Positions 1 to 21,407 of a DNA stretch of 64,000 nt are shown one piece after another. The stretch is from Diploscapter coronatus. Taxonomy: Eukaryota > Nematoda > Chromadorea > Rhabditida > Rhabditidae. Position 1 is the first letter of the stretch. The number at the start of each line of letters is the position of its first letter. The stretch lies in NCBI GenBank assembly GCA_964036155.1, contig OZ038422.1:42803201-42867200 (forward strand), written 5' to 3'. The translations under genes and the position numbers were made by a program. The notes beneath the pieces were generated by a model. The model ran no database searches. It saw nothing but the letters and a program-made list of their open reading frames with translations, and was not told where the DNA came from.

Positions 1-1188
1 TGAGTCCTTTCTCTGCCCTCGGCTTGTGAAGGTTGTCTTTCGCCTGATAAAAACAAAGGGTCGCTAAGAAACACTTCAAGTGCTTCTTTCTAAAATAAAA
101 CTGAGTTCAGATATTTATAGGATAGTGTAACCTACTCTATATCGAGCGTACTCTTCACCGAAAACAATATTTCTCAAATCTTCAACTTTGAAATTCGCTT
201 GACTGCGATAGGCATCGATGCCTGACGATACCATTTTACACAGAAATTAAAAATTATTTTTAAATAAAAGTAGCACGTTATAAGTCGCAACAGCGGAATC
301 TGAGAGTCCAATAAATTAGCAAAATTAATCGTGAAATATAATCGATAGAAGTTTGGTCTTATATATTGACCTGTCAGCCAATCTGCCAAACTTAGATAAG
401 GAAATTGAACTCAATACTGGACCAATAAATTATAGGAAGCAAGATAACCGCTATTTTAGATAACCGAAAGTTAATAAAGTCACTGACTTCTATAGCATTT
501 TAAATATAAAAATTATCTGAAAAGTGACAATGCATGCAATTTGATGATTACCCCATAGATAGAGCTGGTCTTGCAAAATTTCAATTAGTTATTACCTGCA
601 AGTTAGCATCTCAGTGGATCTAAAGAGCAACAAAGTCACTAAATTTCTATCCAACATCAAACAAGAATGTACGGAATGGCATTTTAAGACTTCCGCAATA
701 CGGAACGCGGAACGAAATTTCCCTCCTAAATTTTCGAAACACGGAACGAACGAACTGACCCCAAAGAATGACCGGAATTCTAGTTTTTCGGAATAGAATG
801 AAACATTTCGTACACCCTTGACATCAAACTAAACCACAAGTTTCAGACCAATTCGAAAGAAAATTTGAAATTTTTCATAAATAACGTATTTATGAATTTA
901 TGATGATGGCTGCAATTAAAGACAGTGAAACAGTACGCGTTTGCATCATTTCCCTAATGCGACGGCCACTTTCCACTTGAACATAAGGGAATACAATAAG
1001 CGACAGGCAATTGCTACACTGTTTTCTCACGTATTCGCGTTTTTATACAGTTCTCTTTGCAATGAGTTCATGTTTTCGATTCTATTTTAGTATTTTCGGA
1101 GCATTTCGCGACAATTCGATCGAACTCGCATTAAAATTTCAATTTCGGTAATTTTAGCATTGGACATGAGTCCTGAAAGTTTCCGCCC
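1..1188. other. intergenic, AT-rich
   Basis: I see no convincing gene here. Short ORFs on both strands lack splice context and recognisable motifs. The stretch holds one hAT-type element (662-820) and otherwise AT-rich DNA up to the TATA box of the peptide gene at 1189. Confidence 0.6.
662..820. mobile_element. non-autonomous hAT-type element (159 bp)
   Basis: The element is flanked by a perfect 8-bp direct repeat, ACATCAAA, at 654-661 and 821-828. Its ends are imperfect inverted repeats: the left begins CAAGAATGTACGGAATG and the right, read in reverse complement, begins CAAGGGTGTACGAAATG. The inside is a degenerate array of CGGAA(C/T) units. It has no coding capacity. An 8-bp duplication with CA-starting ends is typical of hAT elements; assignment to that superfamily is inference. 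Confidence 0.8.
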
Positions 1189-1196
1189 TATAAAAG
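1189..1196 (+). promoter_or_regulatory. TATA box of the Tyr-rich peptide gene
   Basis: TATAAAAG lies 74 bp upstream of the start codon at 1270, which leaves room for a short 5' UTR beginning near 1220. This is a strong core-promoter match, as expected for a highly expressed small secreted peptide. Confidence 0.6.
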
Positions 1197-1269
1197 GTGA
1201 ACCATTCCCCAGTCAAACCATCAGCTGTTCCAACCGTTCTCTTCTCTTCCCATTCCTTCCCTTCGGAAA

Positions 1270-1611
1270 ATGCTCAAGAACATTCTGGCCATCGTCTGCC
1301 TCGTCGCCATGCTCGCTCTCTTCGTCGAGGCTGGAGGATACTACTACGTAAGTCTAACTTTCACATCTAAATTAACAAAATACCCAGTTAATTATAGAAA
1401 GAGGATTACCACCCGAAGAAATACTATTATAAATCTTATTATAAGCCCAGTTACAAGCCGAAATATTATAGCTATGAGAAGAAGGACTATTACTACAGGT
1501 ATAATAATATTTCCTGAAATTTAATTTAAACACGACTTTAATTGTAGCAAACCGTACTACGGATACAATGACTATCATAGCAAAAAATCGGATTACTATT
1601 CTTATTATTGA
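1270..1611 (+). CDS. Tyr/Lys-rich small secreted peptide
   Basis: Three exons, 1270-1347, 1398-1498 and 1548-1611, give 80 residues; both introns are about 50 nt with good GT/AG signals. The N-terminus is a clear signal peptide: MLKN, then a hydrophobic core, then small residues with predicted cleavage around LFVEA|GG. The mature part has almost no residues other than Tyr, Lys, Ser, Pro, Asp and His, with many YY and YYY runs spaced by K or KP. A TATA box lies upstream (1189) and AATAAA downstream (1663-1668). Nematodes have several families of short secreted Tyr/Gly-rich peptides, including antimicrobial-type and cuticle-associated ones; I cannot place this in a named family. Tyr/Lys-rich proteins can be cross-linked in extracellular matrices, so a cuticle or adhesive role is possible but is inference. 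That it is a real gene is well supported. Confidence 0.85.
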
Positions 1612-1939
1612 CAGAGATGGTGATGTCTTTCAATCTAGTCGATGTTAGATTTAGACGTGTAAAATAAATCGTTTTCATGCAAAATACCTGTTTTAAACAT
1701 TACATATCCATTGAAACGTAAAACATGTGAATCGATGATTTATTGAACTAAAATCAGTATACAAAAAATTATTATCTGTACACAACTCAACGGTATAATT
1801 TGTCACATAAAATTTGTAGAATTCATATTGTCAGTATAATCAACTATCATCGTATAAAAATACACATTATGCAGAAATTAATAATTAAAAACTTATAAGT
1901 TGATTATTTACAAAGTAATTTTTTCTATGCAGCTATCAA
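1612..1939. other. convergent intergenic spacer
   Basis: This AT-rich spacer lies between the 3' ends of the peptide gene (+) and the pseudokinase gene (-). The only feature seen is the AATAAA at 1663-1668 serving the peptide gene. Confidence 0.6.
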
Positions 1940-4900
1940 TTAATCCTCGCTATTTATCACTCGATAGTTTAATAGCCTAACCGACCCATTTAATTGATTA
2001 TTTCGAATTAGGTTCATTGTATTGGACGATAATTCTCCGGAATAAATGGTCTTCATTATTCTCGAATAAATGTTAGCAAAACTTGGCCTAGCGTCTGGTT
2101 CCTCGTCCCAACATTCCTTCATTAGTGTCTAAAGTAATTTATATATTGTAGGAAATACATTCGAAATTACTCTTTTAAATATTTGTTAGTGAAAATTGAA
2201 CACCGATTATTGAAGGTGAATAAGTCTCAAAAGTTATGATTTTTATATGTCGAGATTTTTTTTATAACTAAAAAATAGTTGAAAGGTTAGTTTTTGAATT
2301 TTCGAGCGAAAAATGGATTCAATTTTTCAAACGTTCTGATTTCAAAATATACCAGTTAAAAGTATCTCAAAAGCATACATAAATATTCTCTGGTGCATAT
2401 TCGGGTCTTTCAAGACGATTGCCATCCTTGATATAATTATACAGTTCCATACTTTGATGTATATGTCCTAAATTATCATAAAGCAATGGCGAATCGTGTT
2501 GGGCTCACGATATGGCAATGATCCGAGTGAGTAAATCTCGTAAAGCAATACAGCAAATGACCAGATATCATCTTTTATCGTATACTGTGATTGTCCTTCG
2601 AATACTTTTAACGATTGCCATCTTCAAATGATATTATGATGACATATTTTGTAAAATAATTACCTCATAATATTATTAATCCGCTTATCATCTTCGTGAT
2701 TCATATTGGTATCTATCCTTATCGGCAAACCCACATCACTTATCTATGCTTATTCATATGAGTTTGTATTCTAATCAAATCTAAGAATTATTACCTTGGC
2801 ATTTATCTTAGATTTGTCTAACAAGATATTTCTAGAAGCTAAATTCCTATGAACTAATCCTTTAGTTTCAAGATATTTCATTCCGTTGGCTATCTAAATA
2901 AAAGCTTGATAAGCGCTTTTTTAAATTGACTATTGAAGATTAAGCGGAAATGTAGTTTGATTAATTATAAAAGATATATTTCAAACCTGTTCCACCCACA
3001 TAGGGATTTTTGGCATTGTAACAGGAGCTGCAGACTTAAGATATTTTTCCAAATTTCCACCCTCCATAAATTCGTACATTATTTCGATAGAAACGTTGGA
3101 CATTGAACTAACTCCACAACATCTAACAATGTTCGAATGTAGAATGCCAATTAGTGGCGTTATCTCACTAAAGCCAATTTATTAACTTCTATTATTTATC
3201 ATTTTTATTCATTATTATTCATCACCGACCTCAAATCTAAATCTTTAGAATCGAAAACCTTTATAACATAATTGCTCCCATTGACAGTCATTTTACGAAC
3301 TTCGCCTAAATAACCGGTGTCTATAATATTATCGTCTCGAGTTCCATCGAATAGATGTGGCTTATCGCTTGTCTAAATATAAAATTAACAACTACTACAA
3401 AATTAATAATCTCTTCATTTCTTACCGTTCTTGAATTAGGAGACACTCTCTGGATTCGTTGATTGTTGAATGAATCTCGAGTGTTTGGAGGCATAGTTAT
3501 TGGCCTTGATATATCAGTGGTTATTTCTCTCCTTCTACCGGTTCCGTATTTATTTAGAGGATTGTTCGGGTTTTCATTTTTATCGCATTCTTCATATTCT
3601 AATGAATTTTAGATTGTGATACTTAAAATAATACGCTGGACTAACTTTTCGAAGGTTCTGGAGTCATTTTATCGGAAGTGATTTTTTCGCTTAATCCGCT
3701 ACTAGATCTGTCTTTATCGTCTGAATTATCCACCTTCATTTGAGACTCTCCGTCATTAACAAGATTCGGAGATTTTTGGGAATCATTTGGTTCAACTTGA
3801 GACACTGTAGAAACTGTTATAGATGAACTAGCATCGCAACTTTGAGACGTCGAAGGCTCAGGCTAAAATATTTCAAACTTTCATAAATTTCGTCGTGAAT
3901 ATGGTCGGTCTTTGTGTTAGGAATGGATTTTTCTGATGTTTGAGGAAAATTTTGTAAACGATTTTGAGATGTTGCGATATTATAAAGATCGGAACTACTA
4001 CGCTCGTTATTAAAATTACATTTACTCACCATTTCGGTGGAGTTCTTAGGAATAGCTTCAATTTCGTTCTTTGATGTTTGTGAAAGGTTTGATCCAGTGG
4101 GCGAATTCGTAGAAAATATTGAAGTAGAGCAATCGTTTGAATCTTTAAAAGATTTAGGTCCTATTTTCTCATAACTATGTTCGTCTACAGGGTTAAGTTC
4201 GCTTTCATTCTCTTGAACATATTCTTGCTTTGGTTCATGATGTGGTTGCATTTTAGAAAAATGACCGTTGGTGCATGAGTAAATTCCCATTTGATTGGCA
4301 TTTTCAGCATTGTATTCAACTTCATATGTTGATTTTTGCAGGTTTTCCGATTCAACTTTAGGCAACGAAGGTCCTATTGGCGCTGAATAGACCTGGTATA
4401 CATCCGATGTCGAGGGCTGGGTTTCATTGTAGTGTAATTCAAACTGTTGATTGGTCTCTATCTCGTCTTGCAATTGAGTGTCCTTACGCTCATCAAATGC
4501 CTTTGAAGTTGATGGAGTATTTTTGATGTTGGTGTGATCATCAGGTGCATCATTATCAATCTTTGGAACGTCTCCTATTTCCGAAAATGTATTACTACGA
4601 CCGTGATTATCAGAATCATTAATCTCGAAATTCTTCAATAAATCTGCTAGTAGATCAACAACTACATAATTCAGTTCTTTGTTGAATCCGTTTCGCAACT
4701 GTGTTCGAATTTCCATCAAAACATCAGCATACGCAATCTTGTCAGCCAGGCTGACGATTTCATTAGAACAGAGAAGATGCTTCAGTCTTCTTTCCGTCAT
4801 GCTATCTTGTTGAAAAATGTCGCGTATTGGAGAGTCATCTGACAAATCAGTGTTTAATTTAGCCCGAAATATATCCTATAATTTAAAATTGCTCTACTAT

Positions 4901-5386
4901 GTTTATTTTTAATATATTTATACAAGGTGAATCATAATTTTAGTGTCAGTTATTAATTCTATATAAAAAAAAGGAATTTTTCTCTGAATGATCGATATTT
5001 GATAAAAATTTTCTTCGTGATTCTAAGAACGAGGTTCGCATATTTTATTTCTTAGCAGCATATATATAGCAAAATTTCAAAAAAAAAATGTTTAAAGTGT
5101 CGACTTGTTGCATAAATTAATATAATTCACCCTGTAAAAAACAACTTAGCCATACCTCAACCATAAGAATAATATTATTTAGAATTTGAACTGATCCATA
5201 ACTTATATTATCGCCATTCCGGTCATTGATTTGATCCAAAATTGTCGCAAAATGCTGTCTAGTCTCACTAAAATTATCTTAGTTTTGTTTTAGGCTTTTT
5301 TATTTAGACTTTTACATCATTTCGATATCCATTACATGGTAAACGAATTTTTAACAGAATTCTATATGATTTTGCAAAGCAAGTAA

Positions 5387-5417
<31 letters not shown>

Positions 5418-6532
5418 TAATTTCTACGCAATGTATGCTTTTTCATTAGTAATGTTAGATGAAATAAGCCTTAATAAAACTCACGCTGCATCCTTTATCG
5501 TTTTACTCAAAATATCTGACTTCTTATAAGGACGAATATCATCACCGATACTAAAATCACTATAGAGACTGGTAAGTTGATCATCGTATGAATGGAGAGT
5601 TTGAAAGAAGTCAAAATGTGGGACTATATTTTCTAGGCAGACACATGTTAGTGCTGGTCGTCCGAGTTTAAATTGAATATCTATAAAGATTGATTCGATT
5701 TCATATTTATGATCAGTGGATTTTAAAATGATTTAATTACCTATTTGTTGCTCAGGATCAGCTTCCTCAGTAAACAAATAATAGGCTGAGTTGACATCTA
5801 AAACATTCTTCCATCGATTTTGATGTTCCTACTTCGTTACCTTGCAATTTTTTAATAACTCCGTCTAACGAATTAGCGAAACAGTCATTTGAAATTTGAT
5901 ACAATTCATTCCCATCTATAATGGTCGATAAGATTTTATAGTGGTAGAATTCATCTGAAGATATTATTTTCCAGTTTATAGGCTAGGTTCATTACGTATT
6001 TCATCGTGAAAATTATCGACAGTCAGAGTGTATTGATCTTTCATAGACGGAGGTGTCCAAACGAAAAAACACCCTTGCGGAAGATCTTGACAGAGCATTA
6101 TCGCTTCTACTTCGTACCAATAAACATTATAAATTCGGTAGCTATGAATTCGGTATTAAATATTAGATGAAATTGAAAACCTTTCGCATATAATCGAAAT
6201 AAACAACGAAAAAGTGCTAGATAGTTTCGAGATGTAATTCGATACTAATTTTATTTTAATTTTTCATTCATTTCCGCTAGACATTGCTATTAAGTATTCA
6301 TATGTTAATTTTATGTAACTAATATTGTAGAAAAATTCATAATAAATACACTCAACTTTTTTATTTATATTTTAAAGATAAATGGAACTTACTCAATAGA
6401 TCCATCCTTCTCTTCCATCTTCGTTAGATTTTCTAGGCAATTGGAAAGGAATAAGTCCGAATCGAAGAAATAGGTCTTAAGCGTTATCAGTCGTTCCCAA
6501 TCGCACATGCTAGCTTTCATGCCGTTTTGCAT
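1940..6532 (-). CDS. SH2-like plus tyrosine kinase-like protein, probable pseudokinase
   Basis: Multi-exon gene on the minus strand. The first coding exon is about 6532-6393 (MQNGMKAS...). The next two (6141-5996 and 5954-5841) encode an SH2-like fold: YEVEA helix, GCFFVW strand, YTLTV strand, FYHYKI strand and a C-terminal SL..VI helix. Further exons at 5797-5741, 5680-5485, 5267-5156 and a large one starting at 4875 encode a Ser/Asn/Glu-rich linker. That large exon probably ends at about 4031 at an excellent GTGAGT donor. The kinase domain runs from about 3370 to 1940. It has the VIK lysine exon, then GLVHRNLASRN at about 2843, ISDVGL at about 2730, WQSLKVFE, DDIWSFAVLLYE and a last exon with MKECWDEEPDARPSF. 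The layout is that of cytoplasmic SH2 tyrosine kinases, with an unusually long linker. The catalytic Asp is Asn and DFG is DVG, so phosphotransfer is unlikely. It lies directly behind its paralogue (6839-10434) on the same strand. Confidence 0.8.
4923..5134. mobile_element. TA-flanked MITE (212 bp) in intron
   Basis: The sequence is bounded by TA on both sides (4921-4922 and 5135-5136). Its ends form an inverted repeat: left CAAGGTGAATCATAATTTTA, right in reverse complement CAGGGTGAATTATATTAATT. It has no coding capacity. TA duplication and CAGGGTG-type ends fit the Tc1/mariner superfamily. It sits in an intron of the SH2/pseudokinase gene. Confidence 0.6.
5388..5410. repeat. (TA)n microsatellite
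   Basis: A run of about eleven TA units followed by a poly-T stretch, inside an intron of the SH2/pseudokinase gene. No function is evident. Confidence 0.8.
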
Positions 6533-6838
6533 TTCCTTCTCGAATGTCTTTTCTTATCAACTCGTCTTTCTAGAAGTAAGTGAATGATTAAACAATAAAA
6601 TCTTTTATTGAAAAATGAGTTTATTGCTAAATAAAAACGACACAGAAGCATCAATATCTGAATAGGATTTAATAAATATACAAATAGATGGTTCTATCTT
6701 AATTCAGCGGCAACTCGTATTTAATAGGATGATGAGCCCCTTTTTAGTAAGTGACGATATGACGAGATCTATCTTTTTCCATACTATCTCACTCAGCTCT
6801 CATTCCTTTATGTGAACTAAAGAACACCATCTCATCAT
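6533..6838 (-). other. short spacer between the two tandem kinase genes
   Basis: On the minus strand the spacer holds an AATAAA near 6622 for the upstream kinase gene. It is followed by a pyrimidine-rich acceptor ending CTTCTAG at about 6574, just ahead of the start codon at 6532. This order (poly(A) signal, then an acceptor with no donor between) is what a trans-spliced downstream cistron would show, but simple tandem promoters are equally possible. Confidence 0.35.
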
Positions 6839-10434
<3,596 letters not shown>

Positions 10435-13400
10435 TCTGCGTGTCTGCGTGTTTTATATTTCAAATTCGATTCCAGTGCTGCATTTCTTATCAGCTAGTAC
10501 GGCTTATTTTATGTGATGGATACTTGTTTGCATGCATCATTTTACTGGGAAAACTAGACTTCGGGCGACCTCCCTTGTTTAGGGCTTTTGCTTCATAAAA
10601 GTGCAAAGCAAAATAATACTAAAACCAACCAAAATAATAACTCTCTCATACCATCAAATGTTTAGTTTCATAGCTCCTCCCTCCTGAAAATCCATCAAAT
10701 CATAAAACTAAAATAGCAATTTTCTTTACTTTTATATTCAATTTTGCATTTCGCTAATCTGCTAATTTGTATCAAATTCGAGAGTCAAAACTATAAACTA
10801 CCTGTTCATTGACTCGCCTTACTTATAACCCTTCATGTTTTACATATTCAAAATTTGCATTATACGCTTCTATTTCACAAACATCCTTGTGGAAATGTTA
10901 TTGTTAGAGGCTTACTCTATTCCATTCTTTCTCTCTCTCTCTCTCTCTCTCTCCTAGCAGTGCCACCTAGCGACACTGCTCATTCCCTCTACAGCTCTTC
11001 CCCCTCTTCTTTGGTATTGATCTCTATTCTCTAACCATTGACTGATTATTAATTAGTTCTTCCTTCTTCCCCAACTAATCAGTCTACTACCCTATATTCC
11101 TGACGAGAGTGGTATCTACTCTATTTCCTCCTATTCACAAATTGTCTACTTTGCCTGCCTCTCTCAATAAATCTCTCAATTGAGTTGCAACTTGCAAGTG
11201 AATTATCGGACACACAAGGGCAACCATAAAAATTATTTTATGATTTTTCTTTCAGGTTCATATCCCTTTATTTCAACAAATACCCCTACCATATTTATTT
11301 GGCGAGTGTTATGGCCGACAATCAAAAATATCAAGTGTTCGCAGAGATAATCAATAGCTCTCTGAACAATAAGAAATATCATCATTTTATTATCAATTGT
11401 CATTGTCAATATTGTCACCTACGTCTTTACAATACATTCTTTGGTATTTGTGCACAGTGCCACTTTCCGGTAGAAACTGGTTCTTCCCCATCGCTTCCAT
11501 GAAGTGCTAATTATAATCGTTTCATTAGAATGATGATGGTGATTGGGAATGTCTAGAGACAAACTTCAGTTCCCTTGAAATAATTAACAGCCAGGGTCCG
11601 TACCAAAGTCCTAGATTGAACTCAGTCCAATCAGTTAGATTCACCTGAGGGCTAGACTCATCTCGTAAAAAGATGGCGTCAACCGAACTCAATAATTGAT
11701 GAAGAAAATGTTTGGAAAACCCGATAAATTTATATTGGGGATGTGCAGAAAGGCCTAATTTAGTTGCCTATAAGATCAAAATTGCAATATAATTAGGTAA
11801 TTATCTCTTGATTACAGTTAGAATGAGCTCTATCCAAAAATTCATCAGAGTTAGGCTGAGCCCAATCGAGCTAGATTGGACCAGTTAAATGAATCCAACA
11901 TTCAATTGAACTCCATCTAACGTTCGGTCGAACGAAATAGCGTGCAAAGTGGAGGAGTGCACCTCAGCCGAATATTGGGGGCAGCTCTGCCCCCCAACTT
12001 CTATCACAACTCAAATAGGGAAGAACTAGTTCGATTAAACTTCGTTGAAAGCGCTCATTATTCGATTCGCTTCAATTGTTTCAATTTTCGTTTTAGTTTT
12101 GGCTATTTTTCAATATTTTCGCCATTATTTCTCATATTTTATCCTTGTCTCATTGTTTCAAGCTCTTTTTCCGAAATATTTCAATATTCTCTTCAAAACT
12201 CATTCTACTGCATCGGAATAGCTTCTAATAATTTAAATTAAAAGCAGCTTTTTAAATTATCCTATGATTTTTGCGAATATTGTGAAGTCTATCTAATAAA
12301 AGATGTAAGTAAAACTAAATAAGGAATCATTTTAGCGTGATTTAACCTTCATCGGTAAACTCTTTTACCTACCTTTTATCCTTTGGCAAAATAATTTTAT
12401 CGCGGAGTAAAATGAAGGTACCCCTCACGCGAGTTTTTGGATAGTTTTGTAATTATCTTTAATTAGTGAGATAATTGCTACCAAATTCATCATTTTCCTC
12501 AAATGTGTATAAATTTCGCTTATTGAGCCCATTCGGATCAGCTAGATGGATCTAACTGTCCCCTTTCATAAGTTCGATCGATCTAACTTGCCTCTCATTG
12601 AAAGTTAGGTCACCTAACTTTTCGAGAATTGGGGCGAGAATTCAGTCCAACCGAAGGGGTACTTTGGTACGAGTCCTGGTCAAAACAATTGTCCCCTTTA
12701 ATGTGAAATTTAGTAAAAAATAATTTTCAAATTTAGAAATGAAAAAGTCATGTGTTCAAATGATAAGCAGTAAAATAGACATCTTAAAGTATAAACAATA
12801 AGACCAATAATCGAAAACACTAAACAGTCACCATAATAGAATTGACGACTTGGAAACCGCATGACACGCATAATCTCATGAACATGCAAATATAGTGTGG
12901 GAAAATAAAGCCTGCCACCTAAAACTCTATTTCGCAATTTATGGTATTATAGTCGAGTGACTACTGGATTCGTCATAATTATTTTACTAAAATGTCAAAG
13001 TTTAAAACTCACTTGCGAATTGGTTTTTGTCGAAATTCCGAATTTCTATAGTTCGCATAACTTTTATTTGTGCCTCGATTTCGTAACCATGCAATCGCCA
13101 TCACTTATACGCATTTTCTTGCAAACAAGCATGTAAGAAATGACGCAAAATACAGCTGTTTGACGAGAGTTTAGCGAAATATGTTTCTTGGCAACCGTCG
13201 ATAAACGATACGCAGACTATCTTGAAAAGGAAAACGTGTATTTATAGTTGGCGAATATTGACTAAAGACTAGAATATTTCTCCAAAGTATGGTCAATTTT
13301 CAATTTTCTCAAAATATTTTCTTTTTGTATTTAAAATGAAGTCGATTTTCTGAACTAATGCTTAACCTTCAAGAATAGATTTATGTTTCATCTGTCTTTA

Positions 13401-13996
13401 AACTCCCTAACACACGAGTCAATAGAAACTGGATTGTTTCCCTAAATTTTGAACTTTAACTCTTTACCATCATTTTTTACGTGAAATAACATTGATTTCG
13501 TTATTTATTATCACATAATAAACATCATCATGAAGGCGTATTTAAAAACATTATGAACCTGAATATCAATTAGCTTACTCATAGCTTCTGATTACATATA
13601 AAAAGCGCTATTTTTATGTTTATGTTGTGTGGGCTTACACAGCACCTCTTGCACTCAATTTTCTATTTTCCCTATCTCTAAATTTCCTCTTTCTCCAACC
13701 TACTTTTTCCCGTTATCTCTAACGTCTTCTAAAGTTTGTTGATCGATAAAATTCTGCGTTAAAAGGTTCACACGTGCTTCGCCTGTCTATTGATATTTGC
13801 CTTTTAAACTTCAAAGTCGTCCATTTTTGACTTTTCCGAATTTTTCTTGTCGTTTTTCGAGTTTTCCAAACTTATCGAACATTTTCAGACTATACACTAA
13901 TTTTTGTGCGTTCAAGAAGCAAGCAGTATTTTTGTTGGAATCGAATTTTTAACGACGACAGCAAAAGTAAAACAACAAACTAGACAACAATCGACG
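10435..13996. other. intergenic region upstream of the kinase and copine genes
   Basis: A divergent intergenic region of about 3.5 kb. It contains a (CT)n tract at about 10929-10952, the 1.1-kb inverted-repeat element at 11591-12679, and otherwise AT-rich DNA. No ORF in it has recognisable coding character. Promoters of the kinase tandem (-) and the copine (+) should lie here. Confidence 0.5.
11591..12679. mobile_element. non-autonomous DNA transposon-like element (1.09 kb)
   Basis: The ends form terminal inverted repeats: left CCAGGGTCCGTACCAAAGT, right in reverse complement CCAGGACTCGTACCAAAGT. The interior has many degenerate copies of an AGTTAGAT/CTAGATTGGA motif in both orientations and no transposase ORF. 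I found no clear target-site duplication, so the superfamily is uncertain; CAGGG-type ends are compatible with hAT. Confidence 0.6.
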
Positions 13997-19985
<5,989 letters not shown>

Positions 19986-20558
19986 TTCGTCATTTTGTTT
20001 TTCTCTTAATTTAGCCAGAGATCTCGTAAGAAACTAGTTATCTTGTGAGAAATGATTGATAGAAAATTTTTACAGGCTTTAAATTATCGATAATCGTTAC
20101 ATTATTTCTTTTATTAATACCTTGGTCAGTTTTCATATGACGATTTTATCTTTTCAAAAATTCCTCCACTTGCAGTTTTATTCTTCGAATATCATTACAT
20201 TTCTATCAGTGTTTTTTTTTTTTATTTTGATTTTCTTTTCAGAATTTTAACTTCTCTGACACTTCTTTTACTTATTTCTACGGGCCTTAATCGGTGTTCA
20301 CATTATGACAAAACTTGTTCGAATTCACCTCGTAAAATTCTTTTTTATTTAATTTATTTGTTTCATGACAATTTTTCGCTGACTCTAAAATTCGTTCTTC
20401 AAGCTCAAAATTATTGTTTTTCTTCGAAAATTGTCATTTCCTTGCCGTTAAGTCAGTTTTATCATTTTCTTGAAATTATTTCCATTGAGTTGCCATTATG
20501 CGATCTCAAATCTCCAAATTCGACATAATCACAACAAATCGCGTAATTTATTCGTCGT

Positions 20559-20564
20559 AATAAA
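20559..20564 (+). terminator. poly(A) signal, copine
   Basis: AATAAA about 575 nt downstream of the copine stop codon, the first clear signal in that stretch. Confidence 0.45.
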
Positions 20565-20599
20565 GATTATTTTGAAAAGGAGGATGGTTTATTAAAGCA

Positions 20600-20714
20600 C
20601 AGGGATATTGACCCCGACCCTACCCCGAAATTTCGGGTTGAGCCGAGTTGGGATCGAGTTTTTTTATTGCATCACGGGTTAGGGTCGCAATTTTTCGACC
20701 CGTCAACATTCCTG
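20600..20714. mobile_element. small GACCC-rich inverted-repeat element
   Basis: The ends are imperfect inverted repeats: left CAGGGATATTGACCCCGACC, right in reverse complement CAGGAATGTTGACGGGTCG. The interior is built from GACCC/GGGTC units. The end resembles that of the hAT-type element at 28591 (CAGGGATGTTG). No clear 8-bp target duplication was found, so this is less certain. Confidence 0.45.
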
Positions 20715-21407
20715 GTAATAAATTTTTAAATATTTCACAAGAATGTTGATTTTATCACAAAAATTAGATAAATTTTATAACTATCCCTGAAACTAAACGT
20801 TAGTAATATTTGTAATTTGCCACAAATTCGTTAATTGTGCGATGATTCTTCTCAAATTTATGATGAAATTGTATTTCTGTGTTTTAATTCCTCTATTTAC
20901 GAAGATGATCATTTTGACAGAATTCAGATTTATCGAAACATTCTTAGTAATTAAACAATTCTAGAAAATTTTAATTATTATAATTAGACTTTAGCTTGAA
21001 TGAATAATAATAATAATATCACTCGATGCGCAATTCGCATTAGGCTTGTACATTAGCCTTGTTGAACAAGTTGAACAAACTCAGACATAATTACGGCTGT
21101 TGCAATCAGCAATTTACCAGATTTAACTAATAATAAGAAAATGTCGTAAAAAACGATAAGATATTTTTTTTATAAACATACATTAATTTCGCGATGCGTA
21201 GTTAATCAGTGAGAGAAGAGAAAAGAGCATAGCAACGAGCGAGAAAGTCATTCATCATGTAACACAAACTCCTTTTCATTACTGTTTCAACTTGTTCCTG
21301 AGAATTTCTCTCAGGCTATTTTTTATTTAAACCACATGAAATATCCTAACTTTTCAGAGCCACCTTCATACCTCGCATTTCTTCATTTCCCATTACTGTA
21401 TCGAGAC

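Larger units (their letters stand above)
19986..21407. other. copine 3' UTR and intergenic spacer
   Basis: The first ~580 bases to the AATAAA at 20559 are probably the copine 3' UTR. A small inverted-repeat element follows at 20600-20714. The rest is AT-rich with no gene seen before the first receptor gene. Confidence 0.5.
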
